Of a stretch of 64,000 nt of DNA, positions 1 through 8,848 are shown in pieces; position 1 is the first letter of the stretch, and every line of letters begins with the position of its first letter. The stretch is taken from NCBI GenBank assembly GCA_020636405.1, contig JACJXW010000011.1, forward strand, positions 1 to 64,000. Direction: 5' to 3'. Both the position numbers and the translations under genes were made by a program. The DNA comes from Lewinellaceae bacterium (GTDB lineage Bacteria; Bacteroidota; Bacteroidia; Chitinophagales; Saprospiraceae). A model generated the notes under the pieces. It saw only the letters and a list, made by a program, of their open reading frames with translations. It did no database searches and had not been told where the DNA came from.

Positions 1-84
1 CGCCTCTCCCAGTATATCAAGAGAAAAGACCACCATATATTTGACTTCGTCGCAGTCCTACCTTCGCTGGATGCGCCTCTCCCA
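1..84 (-). CRISPR. Leader-proximal end of a second CRISPR array, cut by the window edge
   Basis: One full repeat (49-84), the last 11 bases of another (1-11) and a spacer of about 37 nt (12-48) are visible. Read on the minus strand, the repeat begins TGGGAGAGGCGC and ends TAGGACTGCGAC. It shares CATCCAG and the final TAGGACTGCGAC with the large array at 13693 but differs in the middle, so the two arrays have related, not identical, repeats. The shared last eight bases, ACTGCGAC, would be the 5' handle of type III crRNAs, which places transcription leftward and the leader at 85-442. A 37-nt repeat including base 85 is possible. Confidence 0.85.
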
Positions 85-442
85 GGCGTTCAATTTATAA
101 TGCATTACCAGTTAATAACCAGTTGTTTCAAAAGCTATTGGAAAGTTATTGGGGCAAGATACAAGAAAATGAGAACAAGTGGAAGGCGGAACGGTAGAAC
201 TTCTGATTTCTTTTGCTCCGGTAATTTCGACAATGCCAGGAAAGTCATTCCGAGTAGTTTTGTATGCCGTTAACATGAAGAAAATACAACTTTTCAAAAT
301 TTGTGTCAGAAAATATTAGTGTTTTTTGGAAACAACAGCAATATTTTGCGTAAAATTAACCTCGAGGATTATATCTTTCTAGCCAGGCCAGTGGGTTACC
401 CCTGATCATTGCGCCCAACACGCCAAAATAGAAACCAGCTTT
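85..442. promoter_or_regulatory. Shared leader/promoter region between array 1 and the cmr operon
   Basis: This AT-rich stretch of about 360 bp has no convincing gene. It lies between a leftward CRISPR array and the rightward cmr operon, so it should hold both the array leader and the cmr promoter. A TATTTTG element at 342-348 resembles the Bacteroidota -7 box, but no well spaced -33 TTG goes with it, so no start site is claimed. Confidence 0.5.
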
Positions 443-1357
443 ATGCAACCTCTCAAATTTACCTGTAAAGTCATTACCCCCTTGTTTCTTGGTGGCGCCG
501 ATGGTGAAGCGCCGGAATTGCGTGCGCCTTCCATTAAGGGGGGCATGCGGTATTGGTGGCGGGCGATGCATGCTAACCTGCCTATAGCTGAAATGCAAAA
601 ACGCGAGGCCCGTATTTTTGGGGGCGCCAGCCCTGGACAACGGAGCAAGGTATTGATCCGCATTCCCGATGCTGGCAAAAACCACGGCCGGATATCAGCG
701 CCTCTGGCCCCTCACAAAGACTTCATGAGGAAAGATGCTATTGAACCGGGAGAACAGTTCACGCTACAGCTCACTCTGATGGCCGGCCAGCCGCTGTACG
801 AGTACAGTAAACTCGAGCCCAATGAACAACTGGAAAAGCATTTTATACTCACCTGCCTGCTCGGCGGCTTTGGCAAACGCGTGCGGAGAGGCATGGGAAG
901 TGTGGGGGTGGTTAGTATCCAAAGGAGCGGTGAGCCGGAGGTGGATTATCAAATGCCGGTTTCATTGAACGCTATTCATGAGCTGATGTCCAGCCTGGCG
1001 CCAAAATATTTCGAGCTTAAAGATACGTTTATCATCAGCCGTTTTATCAAGGCTGACAGGTATCCTTACATCAAAGAGATCCACCTGGGAAGAGGAGAAA
1101 GCCGGGAAAACCTCCTTATGCGTATTAGTAATGCTACTCATCAGTTTAAAGAGCAAAATGACAGAAAAATTTACGAGGCTTCAATGGGCCATGCCTTTAA
1201 AGGCAGGTTTGCTTCCCCGGTTTATATTTCTACCGTGGAACATAGCGGAGCGTTACACCCCATCATTACCAGGCTGTATACTCATCCCGATTACCATCAC
1301 AAAGATGGTGTAGACCTGGAATTGCAGTCCAAATTCATTGATGCGGTAAAGCAATAA
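443..1357 (+). CDS. cmr1: Type III-B RAMP protein Cmr1
   Basis: Cmr1 caps the 3' end of the crRNA in the Cmr effector complex and helps bind target RNA. The 304-residue protein opens with the RAMP beta strand FTCKVITPLFLGG. The family signature SIKGGMRYWWR follows at about residues 30-40, then RIFGGAS, and a glycine-rich stretch GGFGKRVRRGMGSVGV near residues 138-153. These are the hallmarks of Cmr1, whose members are usually 300-400 residues long. It is the first gene of six same-strand cmr genes with gaps under 30 bp, so it is almost certainly co-transcribed with them. The ATG at 443 starts right at the conserved first strand. Confidence 0.95.
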   Translation: MQPLKFTCKVITPLFLGGADGEAPELRAPSIKGGMRYWWRAMHANLPIAEMQKREARIFGGASPGQRSKVLIRIPDAGKNHGRISAPLAPHKDFMRKDAIEPGEQFTLQLTLMAGQPLYEYSKLEPNEQLEKHFILTCLLGGFGKRVRRGMGSVGVVSIQRSGEPEVDYQMPVSLNAIHELMSSLAPKYFELKDTFIISRFIKADRYPYIKEIHLGRGESRENLLMRISNATHQFKEQNDRKIYEASMGHAFKGRFASPVYISTVEHSGALHPIITRLYTHPDYHHKDGVDLELQSKFIDAVKQ

Positions 1358-1382
1358 ACTTAAAACCTTGTAAACTGTAGCG

Positions 1383-3338
1383 ATGAGCCAGCAAAAACGA
1401 CCCCATCTTTTCACCCTCTCCATCTCTCCCGTCCAATCCTTTATTGCCGAGGCGAGAAAGGCCCGCGACCTGTTTGCCGGTAGCCGTTTGTTGTCGGAGC
1501 TGGCCGAAGCGGCCATGTCGGTGGTAAAACCGGAACAAGTCATCGTACCTCGCCGGGCTTCTGCTGAGGACAATGCTTTTCCCAACCAGTTTACGGCGGA
1601 GGTGGAAGGTACGGCCGTTGATATCCGGAAACTGGCGGATCGGGCCCGAAAGGCAGTTGTAGCTAAACTAAAAGAAGAAGCCGAAAAGGCATTGCACAAT
1701 GCGGGTGTTGACGAAGCCCCTGATGCATTCTGGCCACAGCTCGAACGTTATTTCTCAGTCTATTGGGCGGCCGTGCCCTTAGAAGGGGATTACATTGGGA
1801 CATTCAAAGCGGTACAACAGAAGCTGGCCGCTGCCAAGAATTTACGACACTTTGAGCAAACGCCGGAACTAGGGCGCAAGTGTTCCCTTACTGCCAGCGA
1901 TAATGCGTTGTTTTTTATGCTTACCAGCGATGGGCTCCCCCCGGCATTTGCGGAACGGAAGTGGCTCGAAAAGAAACTGGCGGGCCGCCGGCCAGAGTAC
2001 CTGCCCCATCTGAGTGATACGCATGCCTTTGAACCTGGAGAGCTGGAAGGAGAGGTTAACCTGCTTACCGGCGAAGGGTTATCAGCTACGGCGTTTGTCA
2101 AACGTTTTTTCAGTCAGCACCTGGAAAATGGGGAGTTTGAGTCAACCGCGGATATATCTGCCATGGATTACATAGAAGCAGTAAAGGAAACGCCAGAATA
2201 CAGAGATTATAAAGCGTTGTACGAAAAGCGTAAGGTCAAATTCGACGGGCAGCTGCTGTATAAAGAAAATATTTCCATCCACTACTTTGAAAAGCAGGGG
2301 TTTGCCCGGCAGGTTAGCCCTAATTATTATTTCATCCGCCTGATGCGCCACCGGGGGGTTACCCTGCCATTGAAAGATACTATTGAAGAGCGCGTCAGGA
2401 AGGAACTTGAGGTTAGGATTGATGAATTTACATCGGCCTTTAACAAGCTCGAGAAGGTAGCTAAAGCAAAACAGCTCCGAAAATCGAGCTACTACGCTTT
2501 ACTACTTTTCGATACAGATGACATGGGCGGCTGGCTTTCCGGTAACTATGTGGATACCGATAAAGTCGATATGAAGGAATACCACCGCCGGTTGAGCGAG
2601 AACCTCAGCCAATTTACCGCGGATGCCCGCCGGTATATTAATGAAAAGGGAAAAGCTCGTGGGCAGGCGGTTTACGCCGGCGGGGACGATTTTGTGGGCT
2701 TCCTCAACCTTTCGAGCTTGTTCGGCACCCTGGCTTATCTGCGCCAGCATTTCGATAAGGTGGTAAATACAGATTCGTTTCGCCAGGAGTTCGGTATTAG
2801 CACTGAGCAGCAGCTGAGCTTTTCCGCAGGGCTCGTCATAGCCCATTATAAAGCTCCCCTTTCGGAGGTGGTCCGGGAAACCCGGCGGTCTGAAAATAGG
2901 GCCAAGGATGTAGAGGGCAAGGACTCGATCGCTATTACCGTACTCAAACATTCAGGGGAAACCGAACGGACGGTGCTTAAATGGACAGGTGGAGAGAGCA
3001 TGGAGCAATTGAAGTACGTGGCCCAAGAGTTGGATGAGAACTTCAGCACTAAGTTCATCCGGGTGCTGTATGATGAACTGCGTATGTATGAAGAAGTGGC
3101 ATTTGGGGAAAGTAAGCAGGATAGCTCAGCCCTGGCTATCGTACAAGCAGAAGCCCGAAGGCTGGTGCACAGGTCCTGCAATTTTAAAGTCAAAAAAGAA
3201 CGAAAGGAGGCTACGGGCGTATTCTATGAAAACTTGATGGGCTTATTTGGCGCGTGTAACCGTACCGGCGGCAACCTGGGCAATTTTTTGTCGTTGCTGA
3301 AAGCACTTGATTTTCTAAAACGAAAAGCCAGCCTGTGA
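1383..3338 (+). CDS. cas10: Cas10/Cmr2, large subunit with GGDD cyclase motif, no HD domain
   Basis: This is the signature subunit of type III CRISPR complexes. On sensing target RNA, the palm domain makes cyclic oligoadenylate or a related second messenger. The protein starts directly with the Cmr2 N-terminal palm region (LFTLSISPVQSFIAEARKARDL, residues 8-29). It has the first palm motif LLLFDTDDMGGWLSG near residue 375 and the catalytic GGDD at residues 433-436 (bases 2679-2690). At 651 residues it is shorter than HD-containing Cmr2 proteins of about 850-1000, and no HD pair is seen in the first 200 residues, so the DNA-cutting domain appears absent. Signalling should therefore be the main output. 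The stop codon overlaps the cmr3 start (TGATG), implying translational coupling. Confidence 0.95.
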   Translation: MSQQKRPHLFTLSISPVQSFIAEARKARDLFAGSRLLSELAEAAMSVVKPEQVIVPRRASAEDNAFPNQFTAEVEGTAVDIRKLADRARKAVVAKLKEEAEKALHNAGVDEAPDAFWPQLERYFSVYWAAVPLEGDYIGTFKAVQQKLAAAKNLRHFEQTPELGRKCSLTASDNALFFMLTSDGLPPAFAERKWLEKKLAGRRPEYLPHLSDTHAFEPGELEGEVNLLTGEGLSATAFVKRFFSQHLENGEFESTADISAMDYIEAVKETPEYRDYKALYEKRKVKFDGQLLYKENISIHYFEKQGFARQVSPNYYFIRLMRHRGVTLPLKDTIEERVRKELEVRIDEFTSAFNKLEKVAKAKQLRKSSYYALLLFDTDDMGGWLSGNYVDTDKVDMKEYHRRLSENLSQFTADARRYINEKGKARGQAVYAGGDDFVGFLNLSSLFGTLAYLRQHFDKVVNTDSFRQEFGISTEQQLSFSAGLVIAHYKAPLSEVVRETRRSENRAKDVEGKDSIAITVLKHSGETERTVLKWTGGESMEQLKYVAQELDENFSTKFIRVLYDELRMYEEVAFGESKQDSSALAIVQAEARRLVHRSCNFKVKKERKEATGVFYENLMGLFGACNRTGGNLGNFLSLLKALDFLKRKASL

Positions 3339-4444
3339 TGCAGATATCAATAAGAGCTATCGATACTTTATTTTTCCGGGACGGCCGCCCATTCTCTATG
3401 GGAGAAGAATCCTGGGCGCGGGGCTTGTTTCCGCCGTTGCCGTCCGTGTTCAGCGGCTTGTTGCGCACAGCTTATATGTGTAGCCAATCGCTGCCTGTAC
3501 AAGATGTCCTGGAAAAAACCTCCGGCTTGACTATCAACGCCACCCTATTGAGCGACGGGGAGCAGTTGCTGCTGCCTATACCTAAAGGATTACTCCCCTA
3601 TAAGGTTGGGGAGGAGGTTGAATTGCAGGCCCTGCAACTGCTTCCTCACGATGGGTTGTCGAGTTACAGCCTTCCATTGTTGCTTCAATCCCCCCGGGAT
3701 GGCAAGGTAGCTGCCGAAACTTTTAGCTACCTGGAAGAGAAGGCTTTTCAAAACTACCTGGCCGGAAAGGAGGAGGTGAAATATAGCAATGAGGCCGCAG
3801 GCCTGTTGAGTGATGAGCCTAAGGTGGGCATCGGCCGGGATAAAACGACTCATATTGTCAGAGAGAGTATGCTCTACCGGGTGAATATGCAGCGAATGGA
3901 AAGCCCGGACGGGCAAAAGAAACTCTTTTTTATCGTTAGCTTCGATGGCCTGAATATCCCACCCTCGGGTATTATCCGTATGGGCGCTGAAGGCAAAACA
4001 GTGCAATACCATAGCCTTGCCCCCCCCTTTGAGATACCTTTGCCTGAGATTAGCCGCCCGCTGTTGAAGCTTTACCTGGCCACTCCCGCTTTGTTCGAGG
4101 AGGGCTGGCGCCCCGCCTGGCTGCCAGCTGACGGTAGCTGGGGAACTTGGAAAGGCCGTAGGGTACGGCTACTGGCAGCAGCTGTGGACAAACCGCTGGC
4201 AGCCGGCGGGTTCGACCTGGAAACCGGCACGCCAAAACCGATGTATAAGGCGGTTGCTGCGGGTAGCGTGTATTACCTGCAAACCGAAACTACCGAAGCA
4301 GCCCAGTCCATCGCTAAAGAATTGCATAGTGCTTGTATCAGCGAGTTGGGCAAGGACACAGAAGGTTTTGGGCTTTGTTATGCAGGCGCCATAGGCAAAC
4401 ACCAACTTAGTGAAACGGCATTTGAAGAACTGTCAAAAAAATAA
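3338..4444 (+). CDS. cmr3: Type III-B RAMP protein Cmr3 (Cas5 group)
   Basis: Cmr3 pairs with Cas10 at the foot of the Cmr complex and binds the crRNA 5' handle. The family opening is clear: ISIRAIDTLFFRDGRPFSMGEESWARGLFPPLPSVFSGLLRT, given here from about residue 3. A RAMP-type glycine-rich region, GLCYAGAIGKHQL, lies near the C-terminus. The length, 368 residues, is usual. I chose the ATG at 3338, which overlaps the cas10 stop by one base; a GTG three bases earlier is also in frame. Confidence 0.93.
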   Translation: MQISIRAIDTLFFRDGRPFSMGEESWARGLFPPLPSVFSGLLRTAYMCSQSLPVQDVLEKTSGLTINATLLSDGEQLLLPIPKGLLPYKVGEEVELQALQLLPHDGLSSYSLPLLLQSPRDGKVAAETFSYLEEKAFQNYLAGKEEVKYSNEAAGLLSDEPKVGIGRDKTTHIVRESMLYRVNMQRMESPDGQKKLFFIVSFDGLNIPPSGIIRMGAEGKTVQYHSLAPPFEIPLPEISRPLLKLYLATPALFEEGWRPAWLPADGSWGTWKGRRVRLLAAAVDKPLAAGGFDLETGTPKPMYKAVAAGSVYYLQTETTEAAQSIAKELHSACISELGKDTEGFGLCYAGAIGKHQLSETAFEELSKK

Positions 4445-4452
4445 ATTTTAAT

Positions 4453-5370
4453 ATGTACGATAAAGCTAACCCCTTATTCCTCCTGTGCGAGTCGCCCCTG
4501 CATGCGGGCAGCGGCAGCGGCCTGGGTATTGTCGACCTGCCGATACAACGCGAGAAGCATACCGGCTTCCCAAAAATTGAAGGCTCCAGCTTGAAGGGTA
4601 GCCTCCGGGAGTTCTTCGAAACCAAATACGGGCACAATGGCGATGATAATGAGGCCAATACCCTTGCCCTATTTGGCAGCGATAGCGATGCCGAAGAAGG
4701 CAAGTCGCAGGCTGGCGCTATGGGCGTATCAGATGCGCGCCTGCTACTTTTTCCGGTAAAGTCAATGAAGGGAGTCTTCGCCTGGGTAACCTGCCCGCGG
4801 ATCCTCTACCGGTTTAAGGAAGATTATCAACTCAGCGGCCAGGAACTGGAGCTGGAAATACCGTCACCAGGCAGCATAGCGCCGGGAAGCAACCTGCTTT
4901 TGGCCGGACAGCAGGTAGTGCTGGAAGAATATGCTTTTAAGGAGGTGCAAGAATCTGAGGCGGTGGGTGCTCTGGGGGAATGGCTGGCAAGCCGGCTATA
5001 TGAAGGGCAAGACTATTGGAGCGAAAAGCTGAGGCAGGATATATTCGTGCTGGAAGATGAGGATTTTCAAGATTTCGCCAACTTATCCACTGAAGTGATT
5101 ACCCGAACTAAGATCAGCAGCGAAACTGGTACAGTAGAGCCGGGGGCGCTCTTTACGGAAGAGTACCTGCCCAGTGATGCCCTTCTGTACTCCGTTATTT
5201 TCACACGCGGAGAATTTCAGAATAAGGATAAAGACAAAGATACCATCAGAACGGAGGAGCAACTGCGCACTTTTTTTGCAAACACGCTCAATGAATCTCC
5301 CATCTTGCAGCTCGGAGGTAATTACACCCTGGGTAAAGGCGTCTTACGTACCAAATACCTAAACCTTTAA
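4453..5370 (+). CDS. cmr4: Type III-B backbone RNase Cmr4 (Cas7 group)
   Basis: Cmr4 subunits stack along the crRNA and cut the bound target RNA at 6-nt steps. The 305-residue protein has the RAMP opening FLLCESPLHAGSGSGLGIVDLPIQRE. The aspartate at residue 28 in GIVDLP aligns with the catalytic Asp of the Cmr4 thumb loop. IEGSSLKGSLREFFE (about 42-56) is the typical SSLKG strand, and GGNYTLGKGVLR near the C-terminus is the glycine-rich loop. It lies 8 bp after cmr3 and 3 bp before cmr5, within the operon. With the catalytic Asp present, target RNA slicing should work. Confidence 0.95.
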   Translation: MYDKANPLFLLCESPLHAGSGSGLGIVDLPIQREKHTGFPKIEGSSLKGSLREFFETKYGHNGDDNEANTLALFGSDSDAEEGKSQAGAMGVSDARLLLFPVKSMKGVFAWVTCPRILYRFKEDYQLSGQELELEIPSPGSIAPGSNLLLAGQQVVLEEYAFKEVQESEAVGALGEWLASRLYEGQDYWSEKLRQDIFVLEDEDFQDFANLSTEVITRTKISSETGTVEPGALFTEEYLPSDALLYSVIFTRGEFQNKDKDKDTIRTEEQLRTFFANTLNESPILQLGGNYTLGKGVLRTKYLNL

Positions 5371-5373
5371 ACT

Positions 5374-5790
5374 ATGGCAAGTACACGAACCAATATAGAA
5401 CAAGAGCGAGCAGCCTATGCATATACAGGAGTTAAGAGGGCTAAAGATAGCCTCGGCAGTAAGAAGGCCAAGGAATATAAAGCTTATTCTAAAAAAGTGC
5501 CCATGCTGATCAAAACCAGTGGGCTGGGCGCCGCTATTGCTTTCATGTATTCCAAGGGGTTCAAGAATGGCAGCTTGCAGCGGGATACCGCCTATGGCGT
5601 GCTATATCAGCAGACGGAACATTGGTTACAGCAGAAAGGCTGGATTAGCCAGGAGGAACCAATGATCAATGCCGTAATTGCCCGGCAGTCAAAAGAATAC
5701 CGGGCGATCACCAATGAAATATTCGCCCTGTACAACTGGCTGCGCCGGTTTGCCGAAGGTATGATTGAAGGGGAAGCCGAAGAAAATTAA
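5374..5790 (+). CDS. cmr5: Type III-B small subunit Cmr5 (Cas11)
   Basis: Cmr5 is the small helical subunit that lines the inner filament of the Cmr complex and stabilises the crRNA-target duplex. The 138-residue, lysine-rich, all-helical protein contains RAAYAYTGVKRAK and KKVPMLIKTSGLGAAIAFMYSKG (about 41-63), where the Cmr5 consensus has a P-x-x-I-x-x-x-G-L stretch. No catalytic residues are expected. It fits tightly between cmr4 and cmr6 (3 and 6 bp gaps). Confidence 0.93.
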   Translation: MASTRTNIEQERAAYAYTGVKRAKDSLGSKKAKEYKAYSKKVPMLIKTSGLGAAIAFMYSKGFKNGSLQRDTAYGVLYQQTEHWLQQKGWISQEEPMINAVIARQSKEYRAITNEIFALYNWLRRFAEGMIEGEAEEN

Positions 5791-5796
5791 TAGCGC

Positions 5797-6975
5797 ATGG
5801 AAAAAGGAAAGTTAAAGGTCAGAAAAAGCCTCAGTGGAGTTATAAAGGCGGGTAGAAAAGAGTATGACATTCCCCGTTTTTACAACCTGGCGCCTCGCGA
5901 GAAGTACAATCAAGCAGATTGTGAGTTCGAACTGGATGGCGGCACTGTCGTTAGAGTATTGGTCGGCGGCCAGGAACTTCCAAAAGATGATGCGGCACTA
6001 CAGGAACAAGAAGCTAAAGAACAGCGTCGGGAAGCCCGGGAGGAAGTGGAAGAAAAGCGAAAAGAACAGGAGGCTTCTTTCCGTAATGATAGTTTCAAAC
6101 TGGCAAATGCTCAGGTACCGGCAGATACGAGAGAAGTAGCAGTAACTTTTGATGAGTTCGATAATTTTGCCCTCAAGCTTAACCGCTTTGCTTTCTTCGA
6201 CTCGGAAGATAAGGATGGTAAATTCAAGTTCTTTCAACGGGACAGGAGGAAAGGCAACTTCGAGATACAGGCCCACTTTGGCAATGTACCCTTTGGCGCC
6301 ATTGCCGAACGCAGCCAACTACTAGCCGTCAGCCTCTGTGGCGAGGGTAATACCATACAGGCGGCATTTACACCTGAATGGCGCCTCATCGTAGGCCTGG
6401 GCGGCGCCTCTGTTTACGAAACATCCATGACGCTGCATCATGTCTATGGTATACCCTATATACCTGGTAGTGCGGTCAAAGGAGTCGTGCGTTCCTGGTA
6501 TTACACCAAACACTGCCTTGCCCAGGCTGAAAAAGAAGGAAAGCCAGCCGAAGCCATTGCCTTTAAAGACCCGCTGTTCTGTGACCTCTTCGGCTGCCCG
6601 GCAGAAGCCGTGCTGAGCAGCGCCGGCGGCAGCCGGGAAACCTACAAAAGCCACTATGAAGAAGCCCGGATTGGCAACATCCTGTTTTTTGATGCTTTTC
6701 CTATAGAACAGCCCCAAATAGAGGTAGATATCATCAACCCCCATTACCCGGCAGATAAGGACCCTGTTGATTTCAACCAACCGGTGCCGGTACCTTTCCT
6801 TACGGTTGCCGGAGCAGCGTTCCAGTTTGTTGCCGGCCTTCGCCCCGGGAGCCAACTTTCTGTTGAACGGCAGAGGGAACTGCTGGCTGAAGCTGGGCTG
6901 CTGCTGCGCGAGGCGTTGCAGTCACGGGGTATTGGAGCTAAGACAGCGGTGGGTTATGGCTATATGAATCCTTAA
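5797..6975 (+). CDS. cmr6: Type III-B RAMP protein Cmr6 with N-terminal extension
   Basis: Cmr6 is the Cas7-like subunit at the head of the Cmr filament, next to Cmr1. The RAMP core is in the C-terminal two thirds: LHHVYGIPYIPGSAVKGVVRSWYY at about residues 213-236 and the terminal SRGIGAKTAVGYGYM, the glycine-rich loop. At 392 residues it is longer than many Cmr6 proteins. The extra N-terminus (about 1-65) looks like a small beta-rich domain, possibly OB/cold-shock-like, followed by a charged helical linker rich in E, K and R (about 66-100). The stop codon overlaps the convergent cas6 stop, ending the operon. Confidence 0.93.
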   Translation: MEKGKLKVRKSLSGVIKAGRKEYDIPRFYNLAPREKYNQADCEFELDGGTVVRVLVGGQELPKDDAALQEQEAKEQRREAREEVEEKRKEQEASFRNDSFKLANAQVPADTREVAVTFDEFDNFALKLNRFAFFDSEDKDGKFKFFQRDRRKGNFEIQAHFGNVPFGAIAERSQLLAVSLCGEGNTIQAAFTPEWRLIVGLGGASVYETSMTLHHVYGIPYIPGSAVKGVVRSWYYTKHCLAQAEKEGKPAEAIAFKDPLFCDLFGCPAEAVLSSAGGSRETYKSHYEEARIGNILFFDAFPIEQPQIEVDIINPHYPADKDPVDFNQPVPVPFLTVAGAAFQFVAGLRPGSQLSVERQRELLAEAGLLLREALQSRGIGAKTAVGYGYMNP

Positions 6976-7679
6976 ACCGGTTTTCTGCCAGGAGCTAATT
7001 CCAGCACTCCGAAGCCCTGGCTGACAGCCCGCCCCAGGCCGATCATCGGCGGCAGTACTGCATCTGCTTTAAAGGCTACATCAAAAGACAACATCCGGTT
7101 GCCGGAAAAAACAGCAGCTTGCTCTCTGAAGATATCCGTAAGTACCAGATTGAACCGCCGTGCGAAATGGTGATCTACTCCGGAAGCGAATGCCAGGATA
7201 TGCCCAGCCAGGGCGCTCTCCATAAATTGTACGCGCTCCACCAGGTTATCCATTTGGTTGAATACACTAAAGTTCTCCTGGTTGAAAGCCAGCCAACTCT
7301 GCAGGCGGTAATGGGCCATATTTTCCCTAACCCCAAGCTCAAAGTCAAACATCTGCATATCAACTACCCGGGCAGTATGGTTATGGCGTGAAAAAGTAAC
7401 CCTCCAATCCGGCTGCGAAAAGAAATGCCTGGCTTCATCAACGCCCTTTCCAATAAAGAGGATCACCGGGCGCCGCCGGTACAGTTTGTACTGCACCAAA
7501 GGATACCTGTAGTGGTACGCCACCTTCGCATCTGATGCATTATTGTGGTTATGGAACCACTCGTGTTCCAAACCAACCTTTTCAACAACGGCTCCCCGGA
7601 AGGCAGGAATTTCCCTGGGTAATATCCTGGTATCAAACACCACCCGCAGCAGGCGTATAGGCGATAGCTGGTCAGGCAT
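6972..7679 (-). CDS. cas6: Cas6 pre-crRNA endonuclease
   Basis: Cas6 cuts the CRISPR transcript inside each repeat to leave the 8-nt 5' handle. The 235-residue protein carries the Bacteroidota Cas6 pattern: PAFRGAVVEK, then FHNHNN and YRYPLVQYKLYRRRPVILFIGKGVDE (about 50-77). The glycine-rich C-terminal loop IGLGRAVSQGFGVLEL is at about residues 211-226. Histidines in FHNHNN could serve catalysis, but this cannot be settled from one sequence. It lies on the opposite strand to cmr, and its start overlaps the end of the membrane protein gene by 8 bp, so the two form a coupled two-gene operon. It likely serves both arrays, whose repeats end in the same ACTGCGAC. Confidence 0.88.
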   Translation of the reverse strand: MPDQLSPIRLLRVVFDTRILPREIPAFRGAVVEKVGLEHEWFHNHNNASDAKVAYHYRYPLVQYKLYRRRPVILFIGKGVDEARHFFSQPDWRVTFSRHNHTARVVDMQMFDFELGVRENMAHYRLQSWLAFNQENFSVFNQMDNLVERVQFMESALAGHILAFASGVDHHFARRFNLVLTDIFREQAAVFSGNRMLSFDVAFKADAVLPPMIGLGRAVSQGFGVLELAPGRKPV

Positions 7680-8589
7680 GAGGCAGCTGGTTTTCGATCA
7701 GGCGGTAAACGCGAAACGCTGAAGCGGTATTATCGATCAGTGTCCCGGTATTGTTGGCAATTTGATAAAGGAGGTACTCATTTAGCGCCGCCTCTGTCTG
7801 GCCTTTCAGGCGTTCTTCGAAACCTTTGGCATAAACGACTAAAGGCAACTTGTTTTCGCTCTTATTCAATGCAGGGATCAGAACATCCTTTAGGTATTCG
7901 TCCTCTCCATTTTCATCTACATTGGAGCGGTAAATGACTACGTCTATTCCATCCAGGTTAATGCTTTTTTTGCCCGCAGAGGCGATCCTGGTTTTCAACT
8001 GGCCCAGTGCTTCGGATAGGTAATGCATCTCCGCCCCTTCCGCTTCCATCTGTTCCAGCTTTTCCGCCGGGCTGAGGAATAGATAGTTCCCTTTTTTTAC
8101 GGCTATTTGTTGTTCCAGAATATTGATCATGGTTTGGTACTTCTGCTCATAGTCCTCGAGTTCTGAAGTGAATATCTCCCGAATGTCCGCTTCATAATGT
8201 GATTTGGCATTCGCTACGGCTCTTTCGGCTTCGTCTTTTATGGACTGGTGGGCTTTTACGATTTCCATCTGTAGTTGCTTCCTGGCTTGCTGTAATAACA
8301 CCTCAGCTTGTTCGCGGGCGTCTTTTCTCGTTCTCCAGCCGAAAAACCCAACAATAGCAAGGAACAGCACGACGGCGGCTGAGCCTACTCTGATGGCAAG
8401 CTGATAATGCCACTCCAGGAACTGCCTGTGTTCACTTCTCTCCTGTTGCAGGTATTCCCGGTAAGCACCCAGTTCCTGGTTGAGAAACTCATACCGTTCT
8501 TTGGAGTATATGGCGGCAGAATCTTGTGCCGGAATGGGCGCTGGGATAAGTAATAGAAAAAGGAACCAAAAGTTTATCTTGATATCCAT
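7672..8589 (-). CDS. Membrane-anchored coiled-coil protein coupled to cas6; candidate type III effector
   Basis: I do not recognise a named family. The 305-residue protein has a signal peptide ending PIPAQ (residues 1-22), a short segment with the charged stretch YLQQERSEHRQFLEW, one clear membrane span (about 64-86, IRVGSAAVVLFLAIVGFFGW), and a long charged helical or coiled-coil region (about 88-180). A soluble alpha/beta C-terminal domain follows (about 205-300) with strands DGIDVVIYRS and KLPLVVYAKG and a turn ANNTGTL. That domain looks Rossmann- or receiver-like and would face the cytoplasm. The gene is translationally coupled to cas6 inside a type III-B locus with a cyclase-competent Cas10 and no recognisable CARF RNase nearby. 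This makes it a plausible cyclic-nucleotide-gated membrane effector, but that is inference. Confidence 0.6.
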   Translation of the reverse strand: MDIKINFWFLFLLLIPAPIPAQDSAAIYSKERYEFLNQELGAYREYLQQERSEHRQFLEWHYQLAIRVGSAAVVLFLAIVGFFGWRTRKDAREQAEVLLQQARKQLQMEIVKAHQSIKDEAERAVANAKSHYEADIREIFTSELEDYEQKYQTMINILEQQIAVKKGNYLFLSPAEKLEQMEAEGAEMHYLSEALGQLKTRIASAGKKSINLDGIDVVIYRSNVDENGEDEYLKDVLIPALNKSENKLPLVVYAKGFEERLKGQTEAALNEYLLYQIANNTGTLIDNTASAFRVYRLIENQLPHA

Positions 8590-8848
8590 AACTGAAATAG
8601 ATGTTGAGATAACTAAAGGTATAAAAAAGCAGTAAAAAGAGGTTGTTTTTCCCCCAGCCTCTGAAAGAATCCCCTCCCCAGCTACGTCATACTACTGAAA
8701 ACACTTCAGAAACACCGGAATGGAAATAATTCAAACATTTCCACTGCATCACAACCGGGCCTCTACTACATTTCCGCCAAAAGCAGCTCTCATAACCCTG
8801 CTCTTCCTTTTAAAATAAACCACATTCTATAATAAAACCTTTCCCGCC

